Assembly (NCBI GenBank): GCA_022843925.1
Contig: JALHMS010000002.1
Location: 205,906 to 269,905 of the forward strand
Origin: Burkholderiales bacterium
GTDB taxonomy: Bacteria; Pseudomonadota; Gammaproteobacteria; Burkholderiales; Ga0077523
DNA: 64,000 nucleotides
Direction of reading: 5' to 3'
Of this stretch, positions 43,521 through 52,642 are shown piece after piece. Position 1 is the stretch's first letter, and the number at the start of each line of letters is the position of its first letter. Under the pieces are notes generated by a model. That model did not search any database, had not been told where the DNA came from, and worked only from the letters and a program-made list of their open reading frames with translations. A program made the translations under genes and the position numbers.

Positions 43521-44383
43521 AGCGCCCTCCGGAAGAACTTGCCGGTGATGCCCTGGGGCAGGATCCGCAGAAGCACGATCGCTGCGAAGAGCAGCGTCAC
43601 CTCGCCGATCACGGGTGTGGCGACGAAGGTGGCGAGCGTGTTCAGGGAACCGAGCAGCGTACTGGCCGACAGCGTGCCGGTGATGATCGCCGCGCCCCCG
43701 CTGATGACCGTGATGAAGGCCTTCGCGACGTAGGCGACCCCCATCGTCGGCACGACGCCCGACAGCGGCGAGATCAGCGCGCCCGCGAGGCCGCTCAGTG
43801 CCGCCCCCGCGCCGAAGGTGACCGCGTAGACCTTGCTGGTGTCGATGCCCAGCGATGCTGCCATCGCCGGATTCTGCATGGTGGCCCGCGCGATGAGGCC
43901 GGCCTGCGTGAAGCGCAGCACGGCCATCAGCGCCAGCACCACCGCGGTGACGATCGCGACGATCACCAGTTCGTACAGGCTCGTCTGGTATTCACCGATC
44001 GTGACGCCACCCAGGGGCGCCGATACGCCCGCCGTGACGTTGCCGAAGATCATGGTGGCGGCGCCGATCAGCAGGAGGCTGAGACCCCACGTGGCGAGCA
44101 TCGTGTCGATCATCCGGCCGTAGAGGAACCGGATCACCGTGCGCTCCACGACGACGCCGATCAGACCCACCACGATCGGGGCGACCACCAGCATCGCGAC
44201 CCAGAGGTTCACCCCCCATCGCGTCGCGTAGATGACCGCGTAGGCGCCGAGCATGATGAACTCGCCGTGGGCGAGGTTGATGACGCGCATCATCCCGAAG
44301 ATGACCGCCAGCCCGATGCTGATGAGCACCAGGCTGGCGACCGCCGCTATCACCTGCAACAGGACTACGACCGCAAGATCCAC
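43517..44383 (-). CDS. ABC transporter permease, LivH/UrtB type
   Basis: This gene encodes 288 residues with about eight membrane spans. LISIGLAVIFGMMRVINLAHGEFIMLGAYA near residue 20 is the LivH signature, and LRFTQAGLIARATMQNPAMAASLGID near 163 the ATPase-coupling loop. MMRVINLAHGE in place of MMGVVNFAHG is more frequent in urea/amide systems. It lies 18 bases after the binding-protein gene, in the same operon. Confidence 0.93.
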   Translation of the reverse strand: MDLAVVVLLQVIAAVASLVLISIGLAVIFGMMRVINLAHGEFIMLGAYAVIYATRWGVNLWVAMLVVAPIVVGLIGVVVERTVIRFLYGRMIDTMLATWGLSLLLIGAATMIFGNVTAGVSAPLGGVTIGEYQTSLYELVIVAIVTAVVLALMAVLRFTQAGLIARATMQNPAMAASLGIDTSKVYAVTFGAGAALSGLAGALISPLSGVVPTMGVAYVAKAFITVISGGAAIITGTLSASTLLGSLNTLATFVATPVIGEVTLLFAAIVLLRILPQGITGKFFRRAL

Positions 44384-44401
44384 GGCGATTCTCCGGCAGA
44401 C

Positions 44402-45652
44402 TCAGACTTTCACGTCGATGATGTATTGCTGGTTGTCGTTCGGGTTCTTCTTGAGATCGCACACCGCCGCCGTGTCGGCCGGCTTCTGCTGCGAGAACGA
44501 CTGGAGAAGCTTGAACTTCTTGTTCTCCGCTTCGCCGATGTAGACGTCGAGGATGTCGTGGTGTGTCGCCGAGTCGATGGTCGATTTTCCCGCCGGCCCC
44601 TCGTAAGACATCCCGCCTTCCAGCGCCTCGATCACCTTCATCCGGTCGACCGTGCCTGCTTTCTTGACGCCCTGGGCCCAGAGCTGGAAGCCGTGCCAGG
44701 TCATCGCGGCCACTTCCGTCAGCGGTGCCGCCTTGTCACCGAAGCGCTTCTGGTAGCGCTTGATGAACTCCGTGTTCGCGGGCGAGGCGACCTCGTGGAA
44801 GTACGCATAGGAGGCGAGGATCCCGTTGCCTTCCTCGGGCGAGACGACCACGTGCTCGTTGCCGAGGCCGAACGTGGTGGACGCCATCGGGATCTGCTTC
44901 TTCATGCCGGAAGCGGCCCACTGGCGATAGAACGAGATATGCGAGCCGCCGACCAGGACCGACATGATGATGTCGGGCTTGGCCGCCTGGATCTTCTTGA
45001 TGGTCGGTCCGAAGTCCGTCACGTCGAGCGGGAAGAAGTCGATCGCGACGATGGAGCCGCCGTCGTCCTGGGTGTACTTCTTCACCCACTTGGACGTGAT
45101 CTGACCGTAGTTGTAGTCCGCGGCGAGCACGTAGATCTTCTTGCCGTTGAACTTCTTCATCGCGTAGGGGATGAGCTTCTCGACCGTCTGTGCCGGTGTC
45201 GAACCCGTGCAGAAGCAGTTGCGATCGCACACGCCACCCTCGTACAGGGTGTTGTAGAAGTAGAGCGTGTTGAAGCGCTTCAGCACCGGCCGGATGGCTT
45301 CGCGCGAGGCCGACGTGATGCCGGCGTGCACGACCGCGACCTTGTCCTTCGTCGCGGCCTGGGTGGCGTACTGCGTGTAGTACTGGATGTTCGACTGGGC
45401 GTCGTAGTTGATGAGCTTGATCTGCTTGCCGAGCAGACCGCCGGCGGCGTTGGCTTCCTCCACCGCCATCGTCAGCACGTCGATCATCGGCCGCCCGAGC
45501 AGATCGAGGCCGCCCGATGCGTCATGGATGCCCGCGATCTTGATCTCGTCGGCGGCGTAGAGATCCTTGATGAACCACGGCCCCGTGGCGGCGGTGGCGG
45601 CGCCGGCGACGGCGGCCTTCAGAACCTTCCTGCGTTCCAGCATCGAACTCAT
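44402..45652 (-). CDS. Periplasmic binding protein of the short-chain amide/urea importer class
   Basis: This gene encodes 416 residues with a Tat-like start (ERRKVLKAAVAGAA) and signal region to about residue 33. IKIAGIHDASGGLDLLGRPMIDVLTMAVEEANAAGGLLGKQI is the usual opening of the FmdD/UrtA group, and CDRNCFCTGSTPAQT near residue 140 is a motif seen in short-chain amide-binding relatives. With downstream LivH, LivM, LivG, LivF and the amidase, it forms a complete amide uptake and cleavage unit. Ligand is inferred from this context, not shown. Confidence 0.91.
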   Translation of the reverse strand: MSSMLERRKVLKAAVAGAATAATGPWFIKDLYAADEIKIAGIHDASGGLDLLGRPMIDVLTMAVEEANAAGGLLGKQIKLINYDAQSNIQYYTQYATQAATKDKVAVVHAGITSASREAIRPVLKRFNTLYFYNTLYEGGVCDRNCFCTGSTPAQTVEKLIPYAMKKFNGKKIYVLAADYNYGQITSKWVKKYTQDDGGSIVAIDFFPLDVTDFGPTIKKIQAAKPDIIMSVLVGGSHISFYRQWAASGMKKQIPMASTTFGLGNEHVVVSPEEGNGILASYAYFHEVASPANTEFIKRYQKRFGDKAAPLTEVAAMTWHGFQLWAQGVKKAGTVDRMKVIEALEGGMSYEGPAGKSTIDSATHHDILDVYIGEAENKKFKLLQSFSQQKPADTAAVCDLKKNPNDNQQYIIDVKV

Positions 45653-45807
45653 GAACAGACTCCCAGATGAGGTGGCATTCCGTCGGCCGCGCCGTGCGAG
45701 GAGCGGCCCTGCTTGCGAGAGATACGATCCCCTTCCGTGGTGGACGCCCGGGGTCCGGACGCCTGCGTCGCCGTGTCGATGCTGGCGATCTCGTTGTTCA
45801 TGAAGGT

Positions 45808-47823
45808 TCAGGCCACCTGCAGCGTCGGCGCATCCCGCAGGCTGCCCGCCACCTCGGTCCAGTACGGGACGGTCCGGCGCATCAACATCGCGCGGAACTG
45901 CTCCGTGGTCTTCTTCAGGAGTTCGCCGCTGCCCCAGTCGACGATCACGCCGTACTGGCGGATGAGGTCGAGCATGTCGAGCGTCCCGGCTCGATAGCGA
46001 TTCGCGACGGATTCGGCGTCCTCCGAAAGCCAGCCCAGGCGGGCGGAGCGGATGCGGGCGCGTTCCGCGTTGGTGGCATTGCCATCCACTTCGTAGAGCG
46101 CGAGGTCGGGGTCGACGGCGCGGATGACGACGCCGTAGTCCTTGCGTGCCCTGGCGATGGAGACGTAGCCGTCGGTGACGTCCTCGCAGACGGCGTCGGG
46201 GTCGCGTTCGAGCGGATCACCGAGACCGCCGCCACCGGCCGAAGGCCGCGTGATCGTGTCCCCGGCCATGATCGGAACGCTGGAGAAGAGGGATCCGAGA
46301 TAGCGCTGGTTCTCCTTGCCGGGGTTCAGCCATACGCCGTGGGGGATGGAGGGCAGACCGCCCCACAGACCCCACGTGACGGAGCGCTCCCGGTCGCAGC
46401 AGTACGAGACCACCGAGCGCTCCGCGAGCGTGAGCGTGCCGCCCTTCTCGACGCCCATCCCGCCGCGGAACTTGCCGGGGCCGCCGGAATCGATGCGCAA
46501 CTCGTGCTCGGTCGTGACGACGGGGGACAGCCGTTCCTGCCCCTCGAACGGCTGGGTGCCCAGCTGCACGCCGAACACCGGGCCGCTCGCCGCCCAGCCG
46601 TCGCGGCCGTTGCGGGCGCCCCAGCCACCGACCATCCAGTCGTACCACATGAAGTACGGTCGCTCCTCGTACCGCGCGTCGCGGCCTCCGATGAGCAGGT
46701 ACTCGAGATTGAACGTGCACGCCATCGCGCGCTCGGGAAGGATCTCGGCCCACAGCTCGAAGATCGAATTCATGATCTTCTCGAACGGGCCCGAGCAGAA
46801 CCCGGCCACCGGCGTCGGCCAGCTCGCGTTCACGACGGAGCCTTTCGGACCGAGGTCCACGGTGACCACGCGGTAGAAGCCCGAGTTGAGCGGGATGTCC
46901 GGGAACTGCATCTTGGTCCCGGCCACGATGGCCGCGAACGATCCGCCGAAGCAGGAGTTGAGGAACGTGGAGATCGACTTCGGATGGGATTTCGACAGGT
47001 CGTAGTGCACCTGATCCCCCTTGATCGTCATCTTGATACGGATCGGCACGAGCCCCTCGCCGGCCGCCGGGTCCACGTCGATGTAGTCCTCGGTCTCCCA
47101 GACGCCGTCGGGCAGCTTGGAAATGCGCTGGCGCGTGAGGGTCTCGACGTAGTCCTGCACTTCGCGGAAGGCCGTCTTGATCGTGTCGATGCCGTACTTC
47201 TCGACGAGACGCTGGATCTCCAGCTCCGCGATGTGCGTCGCCTGCGACTGCGCCTGCATGTCGCCGATGATGTCGGCCGGTGCGCGCGTGTTCGATGCGA
47301 TCAGGCGTCCCACGTCCTCGAGATACCGGCCCTGGCTCCACACCCGCGTCGGCGTGATGCGCAGGCCTTCCGCCATGTGATCGAGCGCGCTGACGTTGAA
47401 GGACCCCGGCACCGCACCACCGACGTCGGCCCAGTGGCCGTTCGCCTGTGCAAAGCCCAGGAGTTCGTCCTTGTAGAAGATCGGCCGGACGATCCGCGTG
47501 TCGTTGAAGTGCGTGCCGCCCTGGTACACGTCGTTCACGACGAAGACGTCGCCGGGATGGATGTCGCCGGGGAAGTTGTTGATGACCGCCTGGGCCGTGT
47601 AGTGCAACGTGCCGACGTGCGCGGCGATGTCGCCGCTGCCCTGCATCACGGTGTTGCCCTGCGGATCGCAGAGGGCGGACGAGAAATCGCGCGAATAGAT
47701 CACGAACGAGTAGCACGTCCGGAAGATCTGCTCGGCCATCTGGTCGACGATGTTGATGAACGCGTTCTTCAGCACTTCGAACGTGACCGGGTCCAGCGTC
47801 TGCGTGGTCTTGGCCGGTGTCAT
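45808..47823 (-). CDS. Hydantoinase B/oxoprolinase-type subunit (HyuB)
   Basis: This gene encodes 671 residues. LDPVTFEVLKNAFINIVDQMAEQIFRTCYSFVIYSRDFSSALCD is the family opening and PGDIHPGDVFVVNDVYQGGTHFNDTRIV near residue 90 contains the conserved N-D-x-Y-x-G-G-x-H. Paired with HyuA, such enzymes open N-methylhydantoin, hydantoin or 5-oxoproline rings with ATP. It starts after GGAGGAGAC, 41 bases downstream of hyuA. The C-terminal 110 residues extend beyond the core domain. Exact substrate unknown. Confidence 0.93.
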   Translation of the reverse strand: MTPAKTTQTLDPVTFEVLKNAFINIVDQMAEQIFRTCYSFVIYSRDFSSALCDPQGNTVMQGSGDIAAHVGTLHYTAQAVINNFPGDIHPGDVFVVNDVYQGGTHFNDTRIVRPIFYKDELLGFAQANGHWADVGGAVPGSFNVSALDHMAEGLRITPTRVWSQGRYLEDVGRLIASNTRAPADIIGDMQAQSQATHIAELEIQRLVEKYGIDTIKTAFREVQDYVETLTRQRISKLPDGVWETEDYIDVDPAAGEGLVPIRIKMTIKGDQVHYDLSKSHPKSISTFLNSCFGGSFAAIVAGTKMQFPDIPLNSGFYRVVTVDLGPKGSVVNASWPTPVAGFCSGPFEKIMNSIFELWAEILPERAMACTFNLEYLLIGGRDARYEERPYFMWYDWMVGGWGARNGRDGWAASGPVFGVQLGTQPFEGQERLSPVVTTEHELRIDSGGPGKFRGGMGVEKGGTLTLAERSVVSYCCDRERSVTWGLWGGLPSIPHGVWLNPGKENQRYLGSLFSSVPIMAGDTITRPSAGGGGLGDPLERDPDAVCEDVTDGYVSIARARKDYGVVIRAVDPDLALYEVDGNATNAERARIRSARLGWLSEDAESVANRYRAGTLDMLDLIRQYGVIVDWGSGELLKKTTEQFRAMLMRRTVPYWTEVAGSLRDAPTLQVA

Positions 47824-47864
47824 GGCGGGTCTCCTCCAGGTGTCTCGTGGATGGGCGGGCGCGA

Positions 47865-49952
47865 TCAGCCGGCCAGGGGAATCTTCATGATGATCGTGAG
47901 CCAGGCGTCGACCTCGGCCGTCACGCCGGGCGGGACGATCGTGGTCGAGTCGAGCTGATCGATCACGGCGGGCCCCGTGATGACCGTGCCGGCAGGGAGT
48001 TCGTCGCGGTTGTAGAGCGGCGTCAGGATCGGGTCGGGAGACTCGTCGAACACGACCTCCCGATGACCGACCGGGACGGGCGTCGTCTTCTTCAGCTCGA
48101 ACTTCGCGAACTCGGCTTTCGGGGTCAGGCCCGTGGCCGAGACGGTGAGCCGGTAGACCTCCACCGGGGCATCGGTCTGCGAGTAGTTGTGCTCGCGCCC
48201 GTGCTCCTCGTGGAAGATCGCGATGGCCTCGTCGAGGGAGGCGATCGGTGCGCTGACCGGCACGGCGAGCGACCGCCACTGGCCGAGGTACCGCATGTCG
48301 ATGAATCGCTGGAAGAGCATGCGGTCTTCCGGCACACCTTCGTTCTCCAGTCGTTCGCGACCTTCCGCCTCGAGCGACTGGAAGGTCTTCTCCACGATCG
48401 CCGGGTCCACCTCCGCGGCGTTGCCGAGGAACATGGTGGTGACGTCGTGCTTGATGTCCACCAGCAGGCAGCCGAGCGCGGACGTCACACCGGGGTTCGG
48501 CGGGATGAGCACGGTCGGGATCGAGAGATCCTTCGCGAGTGCAGCGCCGTGGAGCGGGCCGGCGCCGCCGAAGGCGACGAGGGCGAAGTCACGGGGGTCG
48601 TACCCGCGGCGGATCGAGATGAGTCGCACGGCGTCCGCCATGTTGGCGTTCGCCACCTTGATGACGGCCGAGGCGGCTTCGGTGAGCGACAGGCCCAGCG
48701 GCTCGGCGACCCCCTTGCGGATGGCTTCCTCGGCGAGCGCGCGATCGAGCTTCACGGAGCCGCCGGCGAGCTTGCCGCCGAGGCGTCCGAGCACGACGTT
48801 CGCATCGCAGTTGGTCGGGTTCTTCCCGCCGCGGTCGTAGCAGGCCGGGCCGGGGTTCGAGCCCGCCGACTGCGGGCCGTTGCGAAGCGAGCCGGCATCG
48901 TCCATCCAGGCGAGGGAGCCGCCGCCCGCGCCGATCGTCAGCACCTCGATGCTCGGGAAGCAGATCGGGTAGCCGTACTCGACGTGCCAGTCCTTCGTGA
49001 TGCGCAGATTGCCGCGGTCGCAGAGCGACACGTCGGTGCTCGTGCCGCCCATGTCGAGGCCGATGGAGTTCTCGTAGCCGGCGAGTTGGGCCACGTGGCG
49101 GCTGGCGATCGCGCCCGCGGCGATGCCGGACGCGGCGAGGCGAGCGGCGAATTTCTCCGCCGTCTTCGCCGTCATCACGCCGCCGCCCGAGTGGAGCAGG
49201 AGGACGTCCTCGTCGTAGCCGCCGGCGCGCATGCGCTCGGCGAGTCCCTTGCCGTAGGAGCCGACCACCGGTGCGAGCACCGCGTTGGCGACCGTGGTCG
49301 AGAACCGCTCGTGCTCGAAGATCTCGGGCAGGATCTCACTCGACAGCGAGACGGCGACGCCGGGCAGTTCCTCCATGAGGATGTCGCGCATCCGTTCTTC
49401 GTTGGCCGGATTCGCGAACGCGTTCACGAAGCACACGGCGACGGTGGCGACCTTGCGCTTGCGGATCACGGCGGCCAGGGCGCGGGCTTCGGCCTCGTCG
49501 ATGCCCGCGAGGATCTTGCCGGCGTAGTCGACGCGCTCGTTGATGGTCAGGCGGTCCCGGCGACGGATGTAGGGCCCGGCCATCTCGGCATAGGTGTCCC
49601 ACAGGTCGTTGCGCGTGCCGCGGCGGATCTCGATCACGTCGCGGAAGCCCTGGGTGGTCACCATCACGGCGGGGGGGAACTTGCGCGTGATCAGAGCGTT
49701 CGTGGCGAGCGTCGTGCCGTGAGAGAACAGCACCATGTCCTTCAACGCCACGCCACCGGCGGCGATGCCCTGCAGCACGCCTTCGATGGGGTCGGGCGTC
49801 GTGGCGACCTTGGCCACGTGCATGCGGCCGGTGCGGTCGTCGAGGATGCAGATGTCGGTGAAGGTGCCGCCGACATCGCATGCAACCCGATACGCGGGGG
49901 CGGGGCCATCCGGGGTCTTCTGTGTCTTCTCTTCCAACGCGGTGACGGTCAT
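47865..49952 (-). CDS. Hydantoinase A/oxoprolinase-type ATP-dependent subunit (HyuA)
   Basis: This gene encodes 695 residues. ACDVGGTFTDICILDD near residue 24 is the phosphate-binding loop of the ASKHA ATPase fold, FSHGTTLATNALI near 73 follows, and LDMGGTSTDVSLCD near 300 is the second. This subunit activates the ring carbonyl of hydantoins or oxoproline with ATP. With HyuB it forms the catalytic complex. GAGGAGA precedes ATG 49952. The next 200 bases upstream contain the GGTACCCC motif and a divergent gene. Confidence 0.93.
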   Translation of the reverse strand: MTVTALEEKTQKTPDGPAPAYRVACDVGGTFTDICILDDRTGRMHVAKVATTPDPIEGVLQGIAAGGVALKDMVLFSHGTTLATNALITRKFPPAVMVTTQGFRDVIEIRRGTRNDLWDTYAEMAGPYIRRRDRLTINERVDYAGKILAGIDEAEARALAAVIRKRKVATVAVCFVNAFANPANEERMRDILMEELPGVAVSLSSEILPEIFEHERFSTTVANAVLAPVVGSYGKGLAERMRAGGYDEDVLLLHSGGGVMTAKTAEKFAARLAASGIAAGAIASRHVAQLAGYENSIGLDMGGTSTDVSLCDRGNLRITKDWHVEYGYPICFPSIEVLTIGAGGGSLAWMDDAGSLRNGPQSAGSNPGPACYDRGGKNPTNCDANVVLGRLGGKLAGGSVKLDRALAEEAIRKGVAEPLGLSLTEAASAVIKVANANMADAVRLISIRRGYDPRDFALVAFGGAGPLHGAALAKDLSIPTVLIPPNPGVTSALGCLLVDIKHDVTTMFLGNAAEVDPAIVEKTFQSLEAEGRERLENEGVPEDRMLFQRFIDMRYLGQWRSLAVPVSAPIASLDEAIAIFHEEHGREHNYSQTDAPVEVYRLTVSATGLTPKAEFAKFELKKTTPVPVGHREVVFDESPDPILTPLYNRDELPAGTVITGPAVIDQLDSTTIVPPGVTAEVDAWLTIIMKIPLAG

Positions 49953-50173
49953 CGCCGAATCTCCTCTGGTTCCCAGACCGGCTGCGGTGAAGTCCGCGAC
50001 GTCCGGTGCAACGGATTGGCATGCGACCATTGGAGCCCAGCGCGCGGTGGCGCCTCAATACCACCGAGGAGGTACCCCCAATGAGTGCCCCGATGGGCGT
50101 ACCCAGGCGCGACAATGCGGAGCGACGCACCGGCGCGGGCACCCGGGCCGGTTCACTCGAACGAGGAGCGACG

Positions 50174-50569
50174 ATGGAAAAGGATGTGCTGGCGGCAGCG
50201 ACCCGGCTGTGCGATGCGTTCGCGCAGGGGCGCATCGACGACTACTTCGCCTGCTTTGCGCCCGGGGCGAGCTTCATCTTCCATTCGATGCCGGGGCGCA
50301 TCGATTCGCTGGCGGACTACCGCGCGCACTGGGCCGGCTGGGAGCGCGATCTCGGCCTCGAGGTGCTCGGGTGCGATTCGTTCGACCGCACCGTCGCGTT
50401 GCACGGAGACACCGCGGTGTTCACCCATTCGGTGACCGTCCGGGTGCGCACGCGGACAGCGGGCGACGAGACGCGGCACGAGCGGGAGACCATCGTGTTC
50501 GCCCGCGGCGCCGACGGCCGTTGGCTGGCCGTCCACGAGCACCTGTCGAAGGACCCTTCGGTGACGTGA
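50174..50569 (+). CDS. NTF2-like (SnoaL/DUF4440) small protein
   Basis: This gene encodes 131 residues from ATG 50174 with GAGGAG upstream. An alternative start at ATG 50081 has an even better site (GAGGAGGT, eight bases before) and would add 31 residues. ATRLCDAFAQGRIDDYFACFAPGASFIFHS near residue 9 and GRWLAVHEHLS at the end are the NTF2 cone fold common to SnoaL-type isomerases and ketosteroid isomerases. It lies between the divergent hyuA and the convergent demethylase genes. Function unknown, perhaps a lid or isomerase for a pathway intermediate. Confidence 0.8.
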   Translation: MEKDVLAAATRLCDAFAQGRIDDYFACFAPGASFIFHSMPGRIDSLADYRAHWAGWERDLGLEVLGCDSFDRTVALHGDTAVFTHSVTVRVRTRTAGDETRHERETIVFARGADGRWLAVHEHLSKDPSVT

Positions 50570-50595
50570 GCCGCAGGCGGCGCGACCCGCGCGGC

Positions 50596-51639
50596 TCAGT
50601 CCGGCGCAGTCCCGACGGAAGTGGGCGCGCCGTCGTCGCGCTGTGCCAGCCACGCGATGGCCGTGTCGCGGAAGCGCGAGAGGCCCTTGTACTCCACGAG
50701 TTCCGGCGGCAGCGTCTGCAGCACGCGGTGCAGGCGGCGCGACCACTTCGGGATCGTCGCGAGTTCCTCCAGGCTGATGAGATAGCAGCGGATCCCGAAC
50801 AGGATCGCGTTGCTGCGCGGGAGCCGGAACAGCGACTGCAGCTCGACCCGGAGATGCACGCGGCTGCCGACGTTCTCCGGAGTGATGGTCGTACGGTCGG
50901 GGCCCCACTGCGGATACTGCTCCGGTGAGGTGTCCATCCGCGGGTTGATGGTCATCGTCCAGTTGAGACGCCGCACCGGCCGGCCGAGCTGGAGGTTGAG
51001 CAGGAACTTGAGCGCGCGGTCGAACACGCCCTGCTCGTGCGCGAGCGGCACGGGCCCGTGCCATTCGTGGAACTTCATCCCGAGATCGAATTCGAGCGAC
51101 CAGTCGGCCTGGCACGTGACCATGCCGGCGTCCATGAAGAGATTGTCCTCGCGCTGGTCCTGCAGCGTGAGATCCCCCTGCATCTGGCGGCCGATGTACT
51201 CGAGCGGTTCGCAAGGCAGCGTCCCGGCGTCGCCGAACACGAAGTGCTGTTCGATGCCGAGGGCCCGGTTGGTCCAGTGCCAGGCGTAGCCGTCGCGAAC
51301 GAGCGAGAAGTGTTCGGGGTAGTCGGTCGAGAGGTTCTCCATCAACAGTTCGAGCGTGTCCCATTGCGCCGCCATCATGTGCGGCAGGGCCTGGCAGCGC
51401 TTCGGGTCGTGCGCGAGGACGAGCGCGCGTTCGCGGCATTCCGCGATGTAGTGCTCGTCGATGTCGAACAGGTTGTCGTAAGCGGCAGTGGGTCCGCCGC
51501 GCACGTGCGGTTCGATGTTCACGGCGTATCGATAGACGTCCTCGCCGAACGGAAACGGGAAGCGGCGGATGGCGGCCGGGGAGTTCCGGAACGTGAAATC
51601 GTCGCGGTACGTTTCGTCGGGCTTGAAGGCGATGGTCAT
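50596..51639 (-). CDS. Haem-dependent oxidative N-demethylase catalytic subunit (HODM/DmmD-like)
   Basis: This gene encodes 347 residues. The protein matches the former DUF3445 family: YAVNIEPHVR near residue 37, QWDTLELLMENLSTDYPEHF near 92, NIEPH/HVRVELQSLFRLPRSNAILFGIRCYLISL near 276 are typical. This subunit carries the haem and PAS-like fold that oxidises dimethylamine to methylamine plus formaldehyde. It is 40 bases downstream of the reductase gene and last in the unit. The haem ligand cannot be assigned by eye. Family members may act on other N-methyl compounds. Confidence 0.88.
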   Translation of the reverse strand: MTIAFKPDETYRDDFTFRNSPAAIRRFPFPFGEDVYRYAVNIEPHVRGGPTAAYDNLFDIDEHYIAECRERALVLAHDPKRCQALPHMMAAQWDTLELLMENLSTDYPEHFSLVRDGYAWHWTNRALGIEQHFVFGDAGTLPCEPLEYIGRQMQGDLTLQDQREDNLFMDAGMVTCQADWSLEFDLGMKFHEWHGPVPLAHEQGVFDRALKFLLNLQLGRPVRRLNWTMTINPRMDTSPEQYPQWGPDRTTITPENVGSRVHLRVELQSLFRLPRSNAILFGIRCYLISLEELATIPKWSRRLHRVLQTLPPELVEYKGLSRFRDTAIAWLAQRDDGAPTSVGTAPD

Positions 51640-51679
51640 GGGGAACGTTCCGGAGCGGCGGGGCGGGAGGGAAGCGACA

Positions 51680-52642
51680 TCAGCGGTCGAGGACCAGCGT
51701 GCGGCAGTCGGCGCGGGAGACGCACGGCATGATCCGGTCGCCCGCCGCCTTCTGGTCCGCCGACAGATAGACGTCGTGGTGGAGCAGGGTGCCGTCGAGT
51801 GCCAGCACCGTCGTCTCGCACTGGCCACAGGCACCGCCCCGACAAAGGAAGGGCGCATCGACGCCGGCGGCCTCGATGGCTTCCAGCAAGCTCATCTCCG
51901 GCGGCACGGTGATGCGCTTGCCGGAGCGCGACAAAGTCACCTCGAACGGCTTGCCGGCGGGCGGGGCGGTGAAGCGTTCCCAGTGGATGTGGCTCTCGGG
52001 CCATCCGGCGGCGCGGGCCGTGGCGATGACGTTCTCGATCATGCCGCCGGGCCCGCAGACGTACAGGTGGGTGCCGAGCGGTTGCTCCGCGAGGATCGCT
52101 TCGACATCCATCGTCGGGCCGGGCGTGTCGAGATGGATCGCCACGGCGTCCGGCGCGATCGCCCGCAGCTCGAGAGCGAGGGTCGCGTGCTCGATGGAGC
52201 GTGCCCCGCAGTGCACCTCGAACGGGACGCCGCCATGGACGAGTTCGCGCACGTGCGCCGATACCGGGGTGATCCCGACGCCGCCGCAGAGAAGCAGATG
52301 GCGTCGCGCCAACTTGTCGAGCGGAAACAGGTTCACCGGCGGCGTGATGGCGAGCTTCGAACCGGGCGCGACCGCCTCGTGCATGAAGCGCGAACCACCC
52401 CGCGAGGTCTCGGAAAGGCGGACCGCGATGTCGTACGTCGAGAGATCGGCGCTCGTCCCCATCAGCGAATACGGATTGCGCAGCGTCCGCGCTGCCCCGG
52501 GCATCACCACGACGACGTGGGCGCCGGCGGAGAAGGCGGGCAGCGGCAAGCCGTCCTCGCGGGCGAGGGTGAACCGCCGGATGAGCGGGGTGACGGGCCG
52601 CACTTCGCGCACGACGACCGGGATGGTGGCGGCCGGCGTCAC
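51680..52642 (-). CDS. Flavin and 2Fe-2S reductase of the N-demethylase (PDR/VanB type)
   Basis: This gene encodes 320 residues. FMN/FAD-binding RNPYSLMG near residue 54, NAD-binding LLLCGGVGITPVSAHV near 117 and YVCGPGGMIENV near 196, then a C-terminal plant-type ferredoxin domain with CRGGACGQC near 270 and a fourth Cys near 308. This order (reductase first, ferredoxin last) is that of phthalate dioxygenase reductase and VanB. It passes NAD(P)H electrons to the haem N-demethylase. The GTG start at 52642 overlaps the dmmA stop (GTGA), after AGGAGGT. Confidence 0.92.
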   Translation of the reverse strand: MTPAATIPVVVREVRPVTPLIRRFTLAREDGLPLPAFSAGAHVVVVMPGAARTLRNPYSLMGTSADLSTYDIAVRLSETSRGGSRFMHEAVAPGSKLAITPPVNLFPLDKLARRHLLLCGGVGITPVSAHVRELVHGGVPFEVHCGARSIEHATLALELRAIAPDAVAIHLDTPGPTMDVEAILAEQPLGTHLYVCGPGGMIENVIATARAAGWPESHIHWERFTAPPAGKPFEVTLSRSGKRITVPPEMSLLEAIEAAGVDAPFLCRGGACGQCETTVLALDGTLLHHDVYLSADQKAAGDRIMPCVSRADCRTLVLDR

